From Arcticibacterium sp047623945 (GTDB lineage: Bacteria; Bacteroidota; Bacteroidia; Cytophagales; Spirosomataceae), in the NCBI GenBank assembly GCA_047623945.1, contig JBLHOT010000004.1:29817-93816 (forward strand): a DNA stretch of 64,000 bases, given 5' to 3'. The position numbers and the translations under genes are program-made. A model generated the notes under the pieces. It ran no database searches. It was not told the DNA's origin and saw nothing but the letters and a program-made list of their open reading frames with translations. This document shows, in pieces, positions 8,427 to 17,480 of this stretch. Every line of letters starts with the position of its first letter. The stretch's first letter is position 1.

Positions 8427-8704
8427 TGTTTTGGTATGAAATGAATATCCGGTAATGTGATATCGGAGGCCTCAAAGGTAGGCCTTTTTTCTTTGCTGAA
8501 AAGAAACAAAAGGCGGCTTGAGGTAGACCAAACTTATTTTAGCTGGAGTGTTTTTAAACAAGTTTACTCTCATAAGTTGCCGCTATTGATTTGGGTCATT
8601 ACCATCATTTCTTGATTTAGAAAAGGACTAGGTGATTAAGCAATTGGATCAAGGCGTTTTTGTTGACTACGACAATAAGCGAGAGCTCTGATTTGCTCCA
8701 AAGC
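8427..8704. other. Intergenic stretch with an AGGCCT hairpin
   Basis: No coding pattern is seen in either direction over 278 bp. At 8466-8484 two AGGCCT blocks separated by seven bases can pair, followed by six T on the plus strand. That would be a terminator only for plus-strand transcripts, yet both flanking genes are on the minus strand. Confidence 0.4.
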
Positions 8705-9454
8705 CTATTTGCTATTGATGAATTCATTGAGTTCTTGAATGTGGTCTGTGCCAATGATGTCAACACCGATGTCTTGGAGAAGCTGCCAAAAGATAGTTTC
8801 GTCTCTAGTATTCCAAAACCTTAGCTTTTTATTTTCTTGGTGTATTTGATTTACAAAAGTGCTTAGCCTTTCTTTTTGAGACGGAGAAAGTTGTTGATTT
8901 ATTCGCCATGGCTCCACCAATTGGAAGTTTGCAGAAATGATAGGCATCACAGCCGAATTAATGTTTTGATTTATATCAGAAAGCCTACCATCTACAAAGA
9001 AGTAAGGATAGACATTGCTATCCACTAATTCCATTCTTTCTACATCTCCACTTAGGATTATTTGAACTTTATGCTGGCCTAAGCTTTCTCCTCTTTTTAG
9101 AAAAAGACGGTCGTAACTAGAGACTAACTCATGTAATAAATCCAGTGTATTTTCTTGCCTGTTTTTTACATCAATAAAAAAATATTGAAGAGAACTCTGC
9201 TTTTGAAAAGCTAGAGACAAAGGTTTTAGATAAAGGACTTCAAGTGTAGGTTTTTGATGGAGGTTTTTAGCATCATGAGACACTATTAAACGTCCTTGAA
9301 ACTCCGTAATGTCGGATTCTATAGAGTTAAAGTGATAAAGTAGGGCGGTTTCCAGTGGCTTTGCTTGTTCGTAGTCATTGTGAGAATGTTTAAGTGCCTG
9401 TCCTTCAGAAGAAAGATGAAATAACAGAAGCAGAAATCCCAAGCTAAATCTCAT
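8705..9454 (-). CDS. Secreted GDPD/PI-PLC-like phosphodiesterase family protein
   Basis: The 249-aa protein has a signal peptide (MRFSLGFLLLLFHLSSEGQA), then HSHNDYEQAKPLETALLY (catalytic-type His near residue 25), SIESDI (E46, D48) and LIVSHDAK (H60). The H...ExD...H arrangement is that of glycerophosphodiester phosphodiesterases, and the HNDY variant belongs to the AIM6/PI-PLC-like branch. Likely periplasmic. It is followed 10 bp upstream by the Rossmann-fold gene on the same strand, so the two probably share a transcript. Confidence 0.75.
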   Translation of the reverse strand: MRFSLGFLLLLFHLSSEGQALKHSHNDYEQAKPLETALLYHFNSIESDITEFQGRLIVSHDAKNLHQKPTLEVLYLKPLSLAFQKQSSLQYFFIDVKNRQENTLDLLHELVSSYDRLFLKRGESLGQHKVQIILSGDVERMELVDSNVYPYFFVDGRLSDINQNINSAVMPIISANFQLVEPWRINQQLSPSQKERLSTFVNQIHQENKKLRFWNTRDETIFWQLLQDIGVDIIGTDHIQELNEFINSK

Positions 9455-9463
9455 GGTCTTTAA

Positions 9464-10141
9464 TTAGTTTAATTTTTGAAAATCTTCCCAGGTTAGCTCT
9501 TCATAGCCGATTTTGTCTACAAAAACATTTACGGCAATGGCTTTTCCTAATTCACTCACCTTAATACCTTTATATTTTTTGGCAGTTCCTATAAATACGT
9601 TGTCCAGGATAGGCCAAACGGCTAAAGCAAGGGCTTGAGTAAAGCCATAACGATTTTTAGGTGTCAGGATCATGGAGGGTAAGAATATACTTAACCTTTT
9701 AAAATTCAAGGCTTTTAATTCTTCTACCAACTCTCCTTTTGTCCTCAAATAAAAGGAGGAAGACTTAGCACTTATGCCTACGGAGGCTAAAAGTTCAAAA
9801 TGCTCAATGCCCGCTTCTTTACAAGCCTTAGCAAAATTTATAACTGCTGTTTTATCAATCTTTAGGAAGGCCTCTTTACTTATTTTGGAGGGTTCGCCTA
9901 CACCTAGGGTACAAATGGCAGCTGAGTGCCCCTTGGCAATTTCCGCATATGAACTAGGTTCATGAATGTCTATTTTATGCTGCGTTACACGTTCATCTAA
10001 AATATCTGCAACGGGCCTCCTACGCCCCAGCAATGTTAATGTCTTTAATTCCGAAATTGGCAAAAGAGATTGAATGGCTTGGCCACCTACGGCTCCTGTT
10101 CCGCCCATCATTATTACGGATATAGACTTACTTTTTGACAT
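9464..10141 (-). CDS. NAD(P)-binding Rossmann-fold protein (HTATIP2/YwnB-like)
   Basis: The 225-aa product opens with ISVIMMGGTGAVGGQAIQSLL, a GxxGxxG dinucleotide-binding loop at residues 13-20. It lacks the YxxxK pair of classical short-chain dehydrogenases, and the central LLASVGISAKSSSFYLRTKGELVEEL matches the atypical SDR group that includes HTATIP2. Reaction unknown. It lies 10 bp downstream of the DciA-like gene and 9 bp upstream of the phosphodiesterase-like gene. Confidence 0.8.
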   Translation of the reverse strand: MSKSKSISVIMMGGTGAVGGQAIQSLLPISELKTLTLLGRRRPVADILDERVTQHKIDIHEPSSYAEIAKGHSAAICTLGVGEPSKISKEAFLKIDKTAVINFAKACKEAGIEHFELLASVGISAKSSSFYLRTKGELVEELKALNFKRLSIFLPSMILTPKNRYGFTQALALAVWPILDNVFIGTAKKYKGIKVSELGKAIAVNVFVDKIGYEELTWEDFQKLN

Positions 10142-10151
10142 GTATTAATGT

Positions 10152-10454
10152 TTAGATAAAAACTACCTCATTTACCAGTTCATGTCCCATTTCTCTATTT
10201 ATTAAGCTAATCAATTTAGATTTAGCCAATACCAATTCTTGGCGGAGTGGTGCTGAAGTGATTCTTAAAAATAGGGTTCCACTTCTGACAAAAATCTTGT
10301 CGGTTCTAGATGCTATAGTTTGCCCCATGATTTTCTCCCAAGACGCGACCAAACTAGTCTCGTTAAATTTGGATTTCAAATTAAAGGAATCTAAAAAAGC
10401 ATCTAGTGCTTCTTTCATAGGTACAGCATTTTGACTCCGCAGGCCTCGTTTCAT
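10152..10454 (-). CDS. DUF721/DciA-like protein
   Basis: The 100-aa protein matches the DUF721 pattern: helical N terminus (MKEALDAFLDSFNLKSKFNE), the VASWEKIMGQTIASRTDKIFVRSGTL core, and a final LRQELVLAKSKLISLINREMG helix. In many bacteria DciA-type DUF721 proteins load the replicative helicase; here only the core domain is present, as is usual in Bacteroidota. It starts a minus-strand group with the Rossmann gene 10 bp downstream. Confidence 0.8.
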   Translation of the reverse strand: MKRGLRSQNAVPMKEALDAFLDSFNLKSKFNETSLVASWEKIMGQTIASRTDKIFVRSGTLFLRITSAPLRQELVLAKSKLISLINREMGHELVNEVVFI

Positions 10455-10535
10455 TTGTATAGATAGTATTGAATTCTTGGTGCCTTAATTTACCTATAAA
10501 GAAGGGTTAAAGCAAGGCATAACTTGGCATGTGGG

Positions 10536-10570
10536 CCAAAGAAAACCTGCCGATCAGTAAATCGACAGGT
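10536..10570 (-). terminator. Terminator downstream of yajC
   Basis: On the minus strand ACCTGTCGAT and ATCGGCAGGT form a stem with one mismatch around a short loop, followed by TTTTCTTT. It lies 21 bp after the yajC stop and so closes the nusB-yajC operon. Confidence 0.7.
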
Positions 10571-10591
10571 CCATTTTGTAAGTAGAGTAAA

Positions 10592-10873
10592 TTATATTTT
10601 TTTGCCTATGGCATTTTTCTCAAAAGTCAATTTCGCAGCTCCTCCAGTGGAAATTGTTACTGTAGTGTCATCTGACGCTACTACTTTGCCATGCAGACCG
10701 CCTGAAGTCACGACCTCATCCCCTGGCTTTAGTTCATTTACCATTTTTTGTTGGTCTTTCTGCTTTTTTTGCTGTGGACGAATCATGAAGAAATACATGA
10801 CAGCAAACATACCTGCCATAAGAATTAAAAAGCTATAGTTGCTTGCTCCCGCCGCTGCTTGAAGTAATACCAT
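10592..10873 (-). CDS. yajC: Preprotein translocase subunit YajC
   Basis: This 93-aa protein has one membrane helix (about residues 13-33), the diagnostic FMIRPQQKKQKDQQKMV segment directly after it, and the LKPGDEVVTSGGLHGKVV fold of YajC. YajC associates with SecDF next to the SecYEG channel in the inner membrane. It is the last gene of the nusB-ytxH-DUF1573-yajC unit, 19 bp after the DUF1573 gene, a common Bacteroidota arrangement. Confidence 0.95.
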   Translation of the reverse strand: MVLLQAAAGASNYSFLILMAGMFAVMYFFMIRPQQKKQKDQQKMVNELKPGDEVVTSGGLHGKVVASDDTTVTISTGGAAKLTFEKNAIGKKI

Positions 10874-10892
10874 TTTATTGATTGAGTTTAGG

Positions 10893-11324
10893 TTATTTTA
10901 AATCGGTTTCTGCTCCTTTTTGAGCTTCTACCATCGCCGTAAAAGTAAGGGTTTCATTCGAGTTTTGGGCATTAGAAAAAACACCTACCGATTTCTTGTT
11001 CATTCCTACTTTACCAGCACTGTTAAAGTTTATCACGATTTCGTCTGTTTGGCCCACGCCCACAGCACCTAATGGCTTAGATGCCACGGTGCAGCCGCAA
11101 GAAACATTTACAGAAAGAATTTCTAAAGGGTCTGTACCTACGTTTTTAAACTTAAACGTGTGAGACACCTTATCTCCCTCAGTCATACTACCGAAGTCAA
11201 AAGAATTTTCTTCGAATTCTATGATAGCGTTTGTGTTGGTTCCTGTGAAACTACTGTTCTCTGAAGTCGTCTGCTTACAGGCGGCTAGAAGAGCCACAAT
11301 AAGGAATAGTCCTACTTTTTTCAT
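10893..11324 (-). CDS. DUF1573 lipoprotein
   Basis: The 143-aa product has a lipobox LLAAC with the lipidated Cys at residue 16. The DUF1573 core follows: IIEFEENSFDFGSMTEGDKV, then HTFKFKNVGTDPLEILSV and CGCTVA. This is an Ig-like, ASPM-SPD-2-Hydin-type domain in a periplasmic or surface lipoprotein. Molecular role unknown. It sits directly against the YtxH gene (start at 11324, upstream stop at 11325). Confidence 0.88.
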   Translation of the reverse strand: MKKVGLFLIVALLAACKQTTSENSSFTGTNTNAIIEFEENSFDFGSMTEGDKVSHTFKFKNVGTDPLEILSVNVSCGCTVASKPLGAVGVGQTDEIVINFNSAGKVGMNKKSVGVFSNAQNSNETLTFTAMVEAQKGAETDLK

Positions 11325-11654
11325 TTAAGATTTAGATTTGATTTGAGACATTAGACTCTCAACGTCATCCAGTAGTTTTTCAGCTTTTTCCCGGGCTTCA
11401 GTTACTACTTTCTTTCCCTCGGCTTTTGCCTTAGAATCTACGTCTTTTCCTCCGGCCATTTCTATAGCTACCTCGTCTCCTCTTTCTACGATGTCGTCAA
11501 TAAACTCCTCTAACTGCACCCGGTATTTACCGAGTTTATCTGCCAATTTATCTCTTGTAACTTCCCCTTTTTCAGGAGCATATAAGATACCGATGGCTGT
11601 ACCGGCTGCCAAACCTGCTATAAAAGCAAAAAATGAATTTGAAGATTTACTCAT
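11325..11654 (-). CDS. YtxH domain-containing membrane protein
   Basis: The 109-aa protein has an N-terminal glycine-rich membrane helix, FAFIAGLAAGTAIGILYAPEKG, the YtxH (PF12732) signature. A charged amphipathic region follows, ending in a coiled-coil-like tail (EAREKAEKLLDDVESLMSQI). These are stress-linked membrane proteins of unknown mechanism. It lies between nusB (62 bp away) and DUF1573. Confidence 0.88.
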   Translation of the reverse strand: MSKSSNSFFAFIAGLAAGTAIGILYAPEKGEVTRDKLADKLGKYRVQLEEFIDDIVERGDEVAIEMAGGKDVDSKAKAEGKKVVTEAREKAEKLLDDVESLMSQIKSKS

Positions 11655-11716
11655 ATTCTATTGTGAATTATTACTTAAAACTATCTTAAAAAGGCCTTTT
11701 AGGCAATAGTATGCCT

Positions 11717-12853
11717 TTATTTATTATCCAACATTCCTCTTCCGGATTTCTTTATTTCTCCATTGACCACTAACAGTTTGGAGAGTTTGTCTAATACGCC
11801 GTTAACAAACAAGCCACTCTTAGGAGTACTGTATTCTTTGGCTATTTCAATAATTTCATTGATGGTAACCTTAATTGGAATGGCAGAAAACTCTTTCATT
11901 TCTACCAAGGCCATTTTTAAAAGAACCTTGTCCGTTTCTGCAATACGTTCATACTCCCAGTTTTTTAAGCTAGGCATGATGTGCTGCATCAGTTCTTTTT
12001 CTTCTACAATACTATTTTTAAATAGCGTCAATAAGAAATCTTTTCGCTCCTGCCATGCTTCATCAGGACTAGCTATATTTAGCCCAGACTGCTCGTAGTT
12101 TTGAAAAGTATGAGCCACCATGGCTCTTAAAGTCTCTTTATCTTCTGACCAGTACAGATGCTCTTTTTCGAAAAAGTCAGAAGAGAGGCCATTCTTAAGG
12201 AAGATATTCTTAACCATGTATTTGAGCAGAGCAATCTCCTCTTCCAAGGTATGATTTCGTTTGCTGCAGTACTCTATATATTTGGCATTGACTTTCAAAA
12301 CCTGATTATATAAACTTTTCAAGAAGTCGGTTTCTGTTTCCCAACGAAAGCTTTGCCTTATAATCATTAGTTCCAAGGCCTTATTCTCCTTTAGTTCCTT
12401 CAATAGTTTATTAGAACCCAGTTTCGACTTCCCTTCGAAAGTTTTGTCTTTTTCTGCCATTTCTGCTAGAGCCAAATAAAGCCCCAAAAGCATAGCATAC
12501 ATATCAAAAACCTTATCCGCCTCTTTAATCACCCTGATCACAAGTCCCTGATAATCAATTCTGTTTTTATCTACGTAGAAATCAGAAGCTTCTTTAACAA
12601 TATTTTTCACCTGAATAGGCTGTTCAAAATCGTCTTCGGTTGGGTATATGGAGAAATCGTCTGCCAATTGCTGAAGAGCTAGTTTAGAAAGCCCTTGTAG
12701 TTTGACTTTGTCTTGAAACTCCATAGAGTTCAAATCAGGAGCAAACTCTGCGTGAATTAAATCTTGAGCCAATAAAAAATTGGCTTTTCTAGATTGTTCG
12801 TATGCATATAAAGATTGCATAGCTCTAATTCTAATGAGTCGTCTGTTCAGCAT
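11717..12853 (-). CDS. nusB: Transcription antitermination factor NusB (long Bacteroidota form)
   Basis: The N terminus MLNRRLIRIRAMQSLYAYEQ and the C-terminal domain (DKVLLKMALVEMKEF, then IPIKVTINEIIEIAKEYSTP and LDKLSKLL) are NusB. NusB binds boxA RNA with S10 and supports rRNA antitermination. At 378 aa it is far longer than the roughly 140-aa E. coli protein because of a helical middle insert, normal for this phylum. A TATCTTTG -7 box lies 29 bp upstream of the start. It leads the operon with ytxH, DUF1573 and yajC. Confidence 0.93.
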   Translation of the reverse strand: MLNRRLIRIRAMQSLYAYEQSRKANFLLAQDLIHAEFAPDLNSMEFQDKVKLQGLSKLALQQLADDFSIYPTEDDFEQPIQVKNIVKEASDFYVDKNRIDYQGLVIRVIKEADKVFDMYAMLLGLYLALAEMAEKDKTFEGKSKLGSNKLLKELKENKALELMIIRQSFRWETETDFLKSLYNQVLKVNAKYIEYCSKRNHTLEEEIALLKYMVKNIFLKNGLSSDFFEKEHLYWSEDKETLRAMVAHTFQNYEQSGLNIASPDEAWQERKDFLLTLFKNSIVEEKELMQHIMPSLKNWEYERIAETDKVLLKMALVEMKEFSAIPIKVTINEIIEIAKEYSTPKSGLFVNGVLDKLSKLLVVNGEIKKSGRGMLDNK

Positions 12854-12881
12854 ATTTGGTCAAAGAACTGTTTGTACGGTG

Positions 12882-12889
12882 CAAAGATA
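12882..12889 (-). promoter_or_regulatory. -7 promoter box of the nusB operon
   Basis: The minus strand reads TATCTTTGCACC here, an exact match to the Bacteroidota TAnnTTTG box, about 29 bp before the nusB ATG. The -33 TTG is not obvious. Confidence 0.65.
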
Positions 12890-12976
12890 ATTAAAAGCAT
12901 TTGAAGATAAGTCGCTATTTGAGGCTATTTTTGAAAGATAGGTATATAATTAATCTAAGAATTGCTCTATCCTTAT

Positions 12977-14419
12977 ATGAAGTCCTTTTTTGCCATAATC
13001 ATGTGCAGTATTCTGCTCTTATTTTCAGGTGAAACTTTTGGTCAAGAAACCTTGTCTGTTTCAGAAGCTAAGGAAGACTTAGACTTTCTGTATGAGAAGC
13101 TTCTCCAGATTCATCCGGGACTATATAGGTATCAAGACCAGCTGTCTTATGAAAAACTAAAATCAGGAATACGGGCAAGCTTACAAGACTCCATAGGTTA
13201 TTTAGATTTCTTCAAAGTTTTATCTCCTATGATTTATGAAGTTAAGGATTTACACACAAACTATGGACACAGCAAGGTTTACTTAAAAGAGCATAAAACA
13301 AAGTTGCCTTTTATACTTACAGAAGTAGAAGGTAAGAATATCCTCAAATACAACACGTCTTCTGATACCACTTTTCAGGTTGGTCTTGAAATTCTTTCCA
13401 TAGATGGTCACGAGATAGAGGAGATAAAGAGGTTTTTGAGAGAAAATATTGGCACAGATAATGGGAATCTGGCCGCGAAAGAGTTGTATTCTACGAGACT
13501 TCTTTTTGCTTACTATCCTAAATTTTATGACCTGAGGGATTCCGTAAGTATAGAAACAAGGATACCGGGAAATGACACTGCACAGGTTTTTCACTTATCT
13601 ACAGTCAATAATAAACAAATAGGAGCGAGGCTAGCTTTAAGGTATCCTGATAAAATCAGAAAAAACTTAAGCTACGAAATTGTAGACAGCACACTTTCTT
13701 TGGCAAAGGTAGATGTGAGTTCTTTTGTTCTTAAAGGCTCTCCATTTGACCTCTTTCAAGGCAAATTCGGAAGAAAACTAAAAAGAAATTTTAAAGCTAT
13801 CAGAAAAGACTCGATCCAGAATCTGATTCTTGATTTAAGAGGAAATGGTGGTGGATATATTCCTAATGTCAATAAGCTTTTGAAGTATTTGGCAACTGAG
13901 CCTTATAAAATGATAGATACCATGGCTCTTAGACGTTCAGCGTATTATAAGGTCTTTCCTTTTTATAGAGGTGCTGTACCCTTATTTGCTCCTTTAATCT
14001 TCAATAGAAAAGATTCGCTTTATCGTTTCAAAGCCAATACGAAACCTCCAAAGAAAAAGCCCTCAAGACTGGCTTTTGGGGGGAACCTGTTTGTATTCAT
14101 GGATGCGGCTTCTTATTCAGCTACCGCTTTCACCATTTGTATACTTAAGGATATGGATAGGGCCGTTTTTGTTGGGGAGCACCCGGGAGGAGCAAATTGG
14201 GGTAGTCATGCAGGGAACTGGTATATAGCCAGATTGCCAAATAGTAAAATAAGGGTCAGGATTCCTGAATTTAGAATAGTCCATAGTAGAGGCAGTAGAT
14301 CGCACGACGACTTTTTTGTACAACCAGACGTGCCAGTGAAATATACTCTTGAAAACTTAAAAAACGAGGAAAATGCCTACCTGGAGGCATTGGAAGCCTA
14401 TTTGTTGAAGTCTTATTGA
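12977..14419 (+). CDS. Secreted S41-family (C-terminal processing) peptidase
   Basis: The 480-aa protein has a signal peptide (MKSFFAIIMCSILLLFSGET, ending near TFGQ). It carries a PDZ-like region and the S41 catalytic region: LILDLRGNGGGYIP, then VFMDAASYSATAFT with the probable nucleophile Ser, and VFVGEHPGGANWGSHAG. S41 peptidases cut proteins in the periplasm; this is a Bacteroidota-specific branch. The ATG at 12977 is preferred over the TTG at 12962 because it places the signal peptide at the N terminus. It converges on nagA with a 7-bp overlap of the 3' ends. Confidence 0.85.
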   Translation: MKSFFAIIMCSILLLFSGETFGQETLSVSEAKEDLDFLYEKLLQIHPGLYRYQDQLSYEKLKSGIRASLQDSIGYLDFFKVLSPMIYEVKDLHTNYGHSKVYLKEHKTKLPFILTEVEGKNILKYNTSSDTTFQVGLEILSIDGHEIEEIKRFLRENIGTDNGNLAAKELYSTRLLFAYYPKFYDLRDSVSIETRIPGNDTAQVFHLSTVNNKQIGARLALRYPDKIRKNLSYEIVDSTLSLAKVDVSSFVLKGSPFDLFQGKFGRKLKRNFKAIRKDSIQNLILDLRGNGGGYIPNVNKLLKYLATEPYKMIDTMALRRSAYYKVFPFYRGAVPLFAPLIFNRKDSLYRFKANTKPPKKKPSRLAFGGNLFVFMDAASYSATAFTICILKDMDRAVFVGEHPGGANWGSHAGNWYIARLPNSKIRVRIPEFRIVHSRGSRSHDDFFVQPDVPVKYTLENLKNEENAYLEALEAYLLKSY

Positions 14420-15519
14420 TTTCTGAAATCAAGAACTTCAAAGGTGGTAAGCTCGTCATTAAATGAGGTAAAAATTGCTGGAGAGCCTTCCTTTATTTGA
14501 CCGAGTTTTGGGTCAAGTCCCAAAGCCCTAAAAGGTCTTTCTGTACTCATTTCAATGGCTGTTTCTAGAGGTATGTCTACCTCGTGTACAGCGTTGTAAA
14601 CGGCTTCGCCCATTGAGATGGCAGAGCCAGCCAGGTTTCCGTCAGAATTTATATATTCTCCATTAATCAGCTTAGCATCAAACTCTTCCCATTTAAATTC
14701 TATTTTCTTTCTACCCAAGAAAAGGGCATCCGAAATAAGGAACAGCCGTTCTGTTTTGGCGTTAAAGGCTACTTTTGCCGCTTCAAAATCACAATGCTTG
14801 CCATCTATTATAATAGGAGCCCATACTTCTTTATTGGCTAGTGTGGCACCTACTAAACCTGGCTTTCTGTGGTGTAAACCAGACATGGCATTATACAAAT
14901 GAGTTACCAGATTTATTCCCATTGAAAAAGCAGACTTAGATTCATTTGCAGTAGCATTTGAGTGTCCCACAGAGGTACATATTTCCGCATCTAAAATCAT
15001 TTTGATTTGTGATTGAGTAAACTGCTCAGGAGCTATGGTCCATATCTTTATCAGGTCCTTTCCATTTTCTAAAATGGTTTTGATTTCTGAATCCGTAGGA
15101 ATTCTAACATATTTAGCCAAGTGTGCTCCCCGCTTCACGGGATTGAGAAAAGGGCCTTCTAGATGCATACCTATTACACCCGATGTTGGATGTTTTTTTC
15201 GGTAACTACGCATTACTTCAAAACTCTTAAGGATATTCTCCAGAGAAGAGGTAATGATTGTTGGTAGCACATAGAATGTGCCTGTTTGGTAAGATGCCCT
15301 AAAAATGTCATCAATGGCAGCCTCACTATTATCTTCGGTTAGGTAATGCTTTTCGCCACCATTAATATGCGTATCAAAAAACGGTGCACAGATATGCCTA
15401 TAAGTTGGCAAGCCATCAAAAGACTGGATAGAAGTGATGGAGCCCTTTTCAAATGAGATGCTCACGTTAGATAGTACTTTACCCGGTGTGTAAACTTTAG
15501 AAGCAGAGATTGAAGTCAT
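14413..15519 (-). CDS. nagA: N-acetylglucosamine-6-phosphate deacetylase
   Basis: The enzyme removes acetate from GlcNAc-6-phosphate in amino-sugar recycling. Motifs in order: HINGG near the N terminus, MHLEGPFLNPVKRGAH (metal-binding Glu/His), SVGHSNATANES, THLYNAMSGLHHRKPG, and LISDALFLG with the catalytic Asp. The overall length (about 368 aa) is typical. I place the start at the ATG at 15519 (MTSISASKVYTPG); an upstream in-frame ATG at 15555 would add 12 residues not expected in the family. nagB is not in the window. Confidence 0.9.
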   Translation of the reverse strand: MTSISASKVYTPGKVLSNVSISFEKGSITSIQSFDGLPTYRHICAPFFDTHINGGEKHYLTEDNSEAAIDDIFRASYQTGTFYVLPTIITSSLENILKSFEVMRSYRKKHPTSGVIGMHLEGPFLNPVKRGAHLAKYVRIPTDSEIKTILENGKDLIKIWTIAPEQFTQSQIKMILDAEICTSVGHSNATANESKSAFSMGINLVTHLYNAMSGLHHRKPGLVGATLANKEVWAPIIIDGKHCDFEAAKVAFNAKTERLFLISDALFLGRKKIEFKWEEFDAKLINGEYINSDGNLAGSAISMGEAVYNAVHEVDIPLETAIEMSTERPFRALGLDPKLGQIKEGSPAIFTSFNDELTTFEVLDFRNQ

Positions 15520-15605
15520 AGTTTTCTTATAAATGGTATAAAAGTAATGCAGCACTTAAGCTCTTAAATAATAAATATTTAGGTTGATGTGATTTTTTGA
15601 CTTGA

Positions 15606-16136
15606 ATGGCGACTAACCTTATGTATTCAAAACTACAAACATTGAAGAAAGAAGAAACATTCATAGAGAAAATTAAGGAAAATGAAGGCCTCATTTTTAA
15701 AATTACTACTATTTATGGAAGCGATTCTGAAGATAGAAAGGACTTGTATCAGGAGATAGTACTTCAACTCTGGCGGGCATTTGAAAAGTTCAAAAATCAA
15801 TCCCACGTTTCTACTTGGATTTATAGGGTAGCCTTAAATACGGCTATCAGTAGGCTACGAAAAGAGAAAAGAAACACTGAAACGATATCCTTTCGTGAAA
15901 TCTTTGATACTCAAGCAGATGTTCCAGATATGTTGCTTGAGGAAAGAACTCAAACACTCTATGCTCATATTTCTCACCTCAATGATATAGAGAAAGCTGT
16001 AATACTCCTTTTTTTAGAGGAGAAAAGCCATACAGAGATTTCTGAAATCACAGGACTTACCGTTAGTAATGTAGGAACTCGGATGGCAAGAATTAAGGAT
16101 AAGTTAAAACAAAAAATTAACACAGAGCACGTTTAG
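15606..16136 (+). CDS. ECF-family RNA polymerase sigma factor
   Basis: The 176-aa protein has sigma region 2 (FKITTIYGSDSEDRKDLYQEIVLQLWRAF, then STWIYRVALNTAISRLR) and region 4 (LNDIEKAVILLFLEEKSHTE, then ISEITGLTVSNVGTRMARIKD with the helix-turn-helix). It belongs to the ECF subgroup without extra domains. A 207-aa membrane protein starts 13 bp downstream and is its likely regulator. Unlike the sigma gene at 5065 this one is intact. Target promoters are unknown. Confidence 0.9.
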   Translation: MATNLMYSKLQTLKKEETFIEKIKENEGLIFKITTIYGSDSEDRKDLYQEIVLQLWRAFEKFKNQSHVSTWIYRVALNTAISRLRKEKRNTETISFREIFDTQADVPDMLLEERTQTLYAHISHLNDIEKAVILLFLEEKSHTEISEITGLTVSNVGTRMARIKDKLKQKINTEHV

Positions 16137-16149
16137 TGCATGATGAAAT

Positions 16150-16773
16150 ATGATAGAATTAGAAGAAATGAAAAAAACTTGGGATGAACTAAGTGCCGAG
16201 TTAGTGAACCAAAAGAAGCTCACGGATGCCATAATTTTAAAGATGGCTCACGAAAAGAGTAAATCTAGTTTAGATAAACTGGTAAGAGTAGAGACAATGG
16301 GAGGTATGGCCATGGCCATTATTTTAGTGCTAGGGATTATCGTTTTCGTGGCAAACGGCACCCTCGATACTTGGCAGTTGATCCTTTGTGCATTATGCAG
16401 TGCCGCCATTTTTATATTTTCAGGTATTCTTTCTTATGACTTCATTGAGAAAATGAAGAAAGTAAACATTCTGGAAGATAGCTTGGAGGATACAAAGAAG
16501 CATTACAATGACTTTCAAAAAGCTCATGGACTGTATAAAAAAGTGGGGGTTTATACTATCCTGCCTACCATGATTTTCTTTATACCTGTGGTATTGAAAG
16601 TATTTATTAAGATGGATGTTTTCGCAAACTTTAGCGAAGCGAAGACCAAGCTACTGGAGGTCGTGTTTTTTTCTGTTTTGTTAAGTGTTCCCATGTTGCT
16701 TATCATATTTAGATCCTATAAGAAAAACATTAAGACCACTTCCGAGGCCATAAAAGATGCTGGAGTAGAATGA
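16150..16773 (+). CDS. Four-helix membrane protein paired with the ECF sigma factor
   Basis: The 207-aa protein has a charged N-terminal helix (MKKTWDELSAELVNQKKLTD) and membrane helices near residues 55-73, 77-97, 130-148 and 165-185. The gene follows the sigma gene by 13 bp, and the N-terminal arrangement is common in proteins encoded beside Bacteroidota ECF factors. A regulatory (anti-sigma-like) role is inferred from position. A second ATG at 16168, before KKTWDEL, could be the real start. Confidence 0.7.
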   Translation: MIELEEMKKTWDELSAELVNQKKLTDAIILKMAHEKSKSSLDKLVRVETMGGMAMAIILVLGIIVFVANGTLDTWQLILCALCSAAIFIFSGILSYDFIEKMKKVNILEDSLEDTKKHYNDFQKAHGLYKKVGVYTILPTMIFFIPVVLKVFIKMDVFANFSEAKTKLLEVVFFSVLLSVPMLLIIFRSYKKNIKTTSEAIKDAGVE

Positions 16774-16818
16774 TAATTAATGGCTGAAAATATAAGGGCA
16801 CCAGGAAACGATTTTAAG

Positions 16819-16978
16819 ATGGAAAACTAAGCGATTAAAACTGATTTTAGTAGCCCTAGTTTGGGCCGTAGCCATCCTAACCTTTGACTACAAATTGGGT
16901 ACAATAATTAGTTATGTTTTACGGCTATGCGGTCAATTTATTAGCTGCCATGGTGATGCAGTTTTAAACATTAAATAA
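16819..16978 (+). pseudogene. Frameshifted small membrane-protein gene
   Basis: ATG GAA AAC at 16819 is followed by TAA. Dropping the T at 16828 restores a frame reading MENKRLKLILVALVWAVAIL, then FDYKLGTIISYVLRL, ending at TAA 16976. The restored product would be about 52 aa with one strong membrane helix. It lies 45 bp after the sigma-associated membrane protein and 8 bp before another small membrane-protein gene. The repair is my inference; no homologue was checked. Confidence 0.45.
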
Positions 16979-16986
16979 AATACAAT

Positions 16987-17175
16987 ATGAAAAATTACGA
17001 GACTGGTATTCCGATAATAATAAGTGCTGTTATCTGGGCGGCTGTTATAATTGCCTGCTCAAAAATACTAGGTGATGCATACGACGAAATTCAGGGCGTA
17101 CTGTTAACTGGTGCTACAGCTCATGTGCTACTTTTTAGTTCAATATTTAAAATAAGGTCTTCTAAGGATAAATAG
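16987..17175 (+). CDS. Small two-helix membrane protein, unknown function
   Basis: The 62-aa product (MKNYETGIPIIISAVIWAAV, then ILLTGATAHVLLFSSIF-like helix and a basic tail KIRSSKDK) would span the membrane twice. It is preceded by AATACAAT, a typical A-rich start context. It lies in line with the ECF sigma gene, its membrane partner and a frameshifted small gene, so it is probably part of the same transcript. No family is recognised. Confidence 0.5.
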   Translation: MKNYETGIPIIISAVIWAAVIIACSKILGDAYDEIQGVLLTGATAHVLLFSSIFKIRSSKDK

Positions 17176-17480
17176 AGTGGCAGTAATGTTTCAGGTTAGG
17201 ATTGATAGCTTAATAGTCAAAGATTAAAACTAGGTTTACTTTCAAAGTGACTGATATTTCAGTAAGGAAGTCTATGCCCAAAATCAATAATAAAATGACA
17301 CGGATTCAAATAATCATAAGCTAAGGACAGGAATTGACTGGTACTCGGCATGGGTCTGCCAAGCTTGCACCTGATAAAACATTAGTGTAATTTTTTTCTA
17401 ATTGCTCGCGTCAACAGGTATTTCTGGTGCGGTAATAATTGTACTGCTAAGTTTAAAGGGAAGTGACAGTAGTATTTAAA
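17176..17480 (+). other. Gene-poor stretch with a membrane-helix-like fragment
   Basis: No intact gene is visible. A short frame at 17402-17479 encodes LASTGISGAVIIVLLSLKGS, resembling a membrane helix, but is only 25 codons long. Together with the broken frames on both sides it suggests the remains of further small membrane-protein genes. Confidence 0.35.

Noticed and set aside
8466..8484. Terminator for the flanking genes
   Set aside because: The T run is on the plus strand, while both neighbouring genes are on the minus strand.
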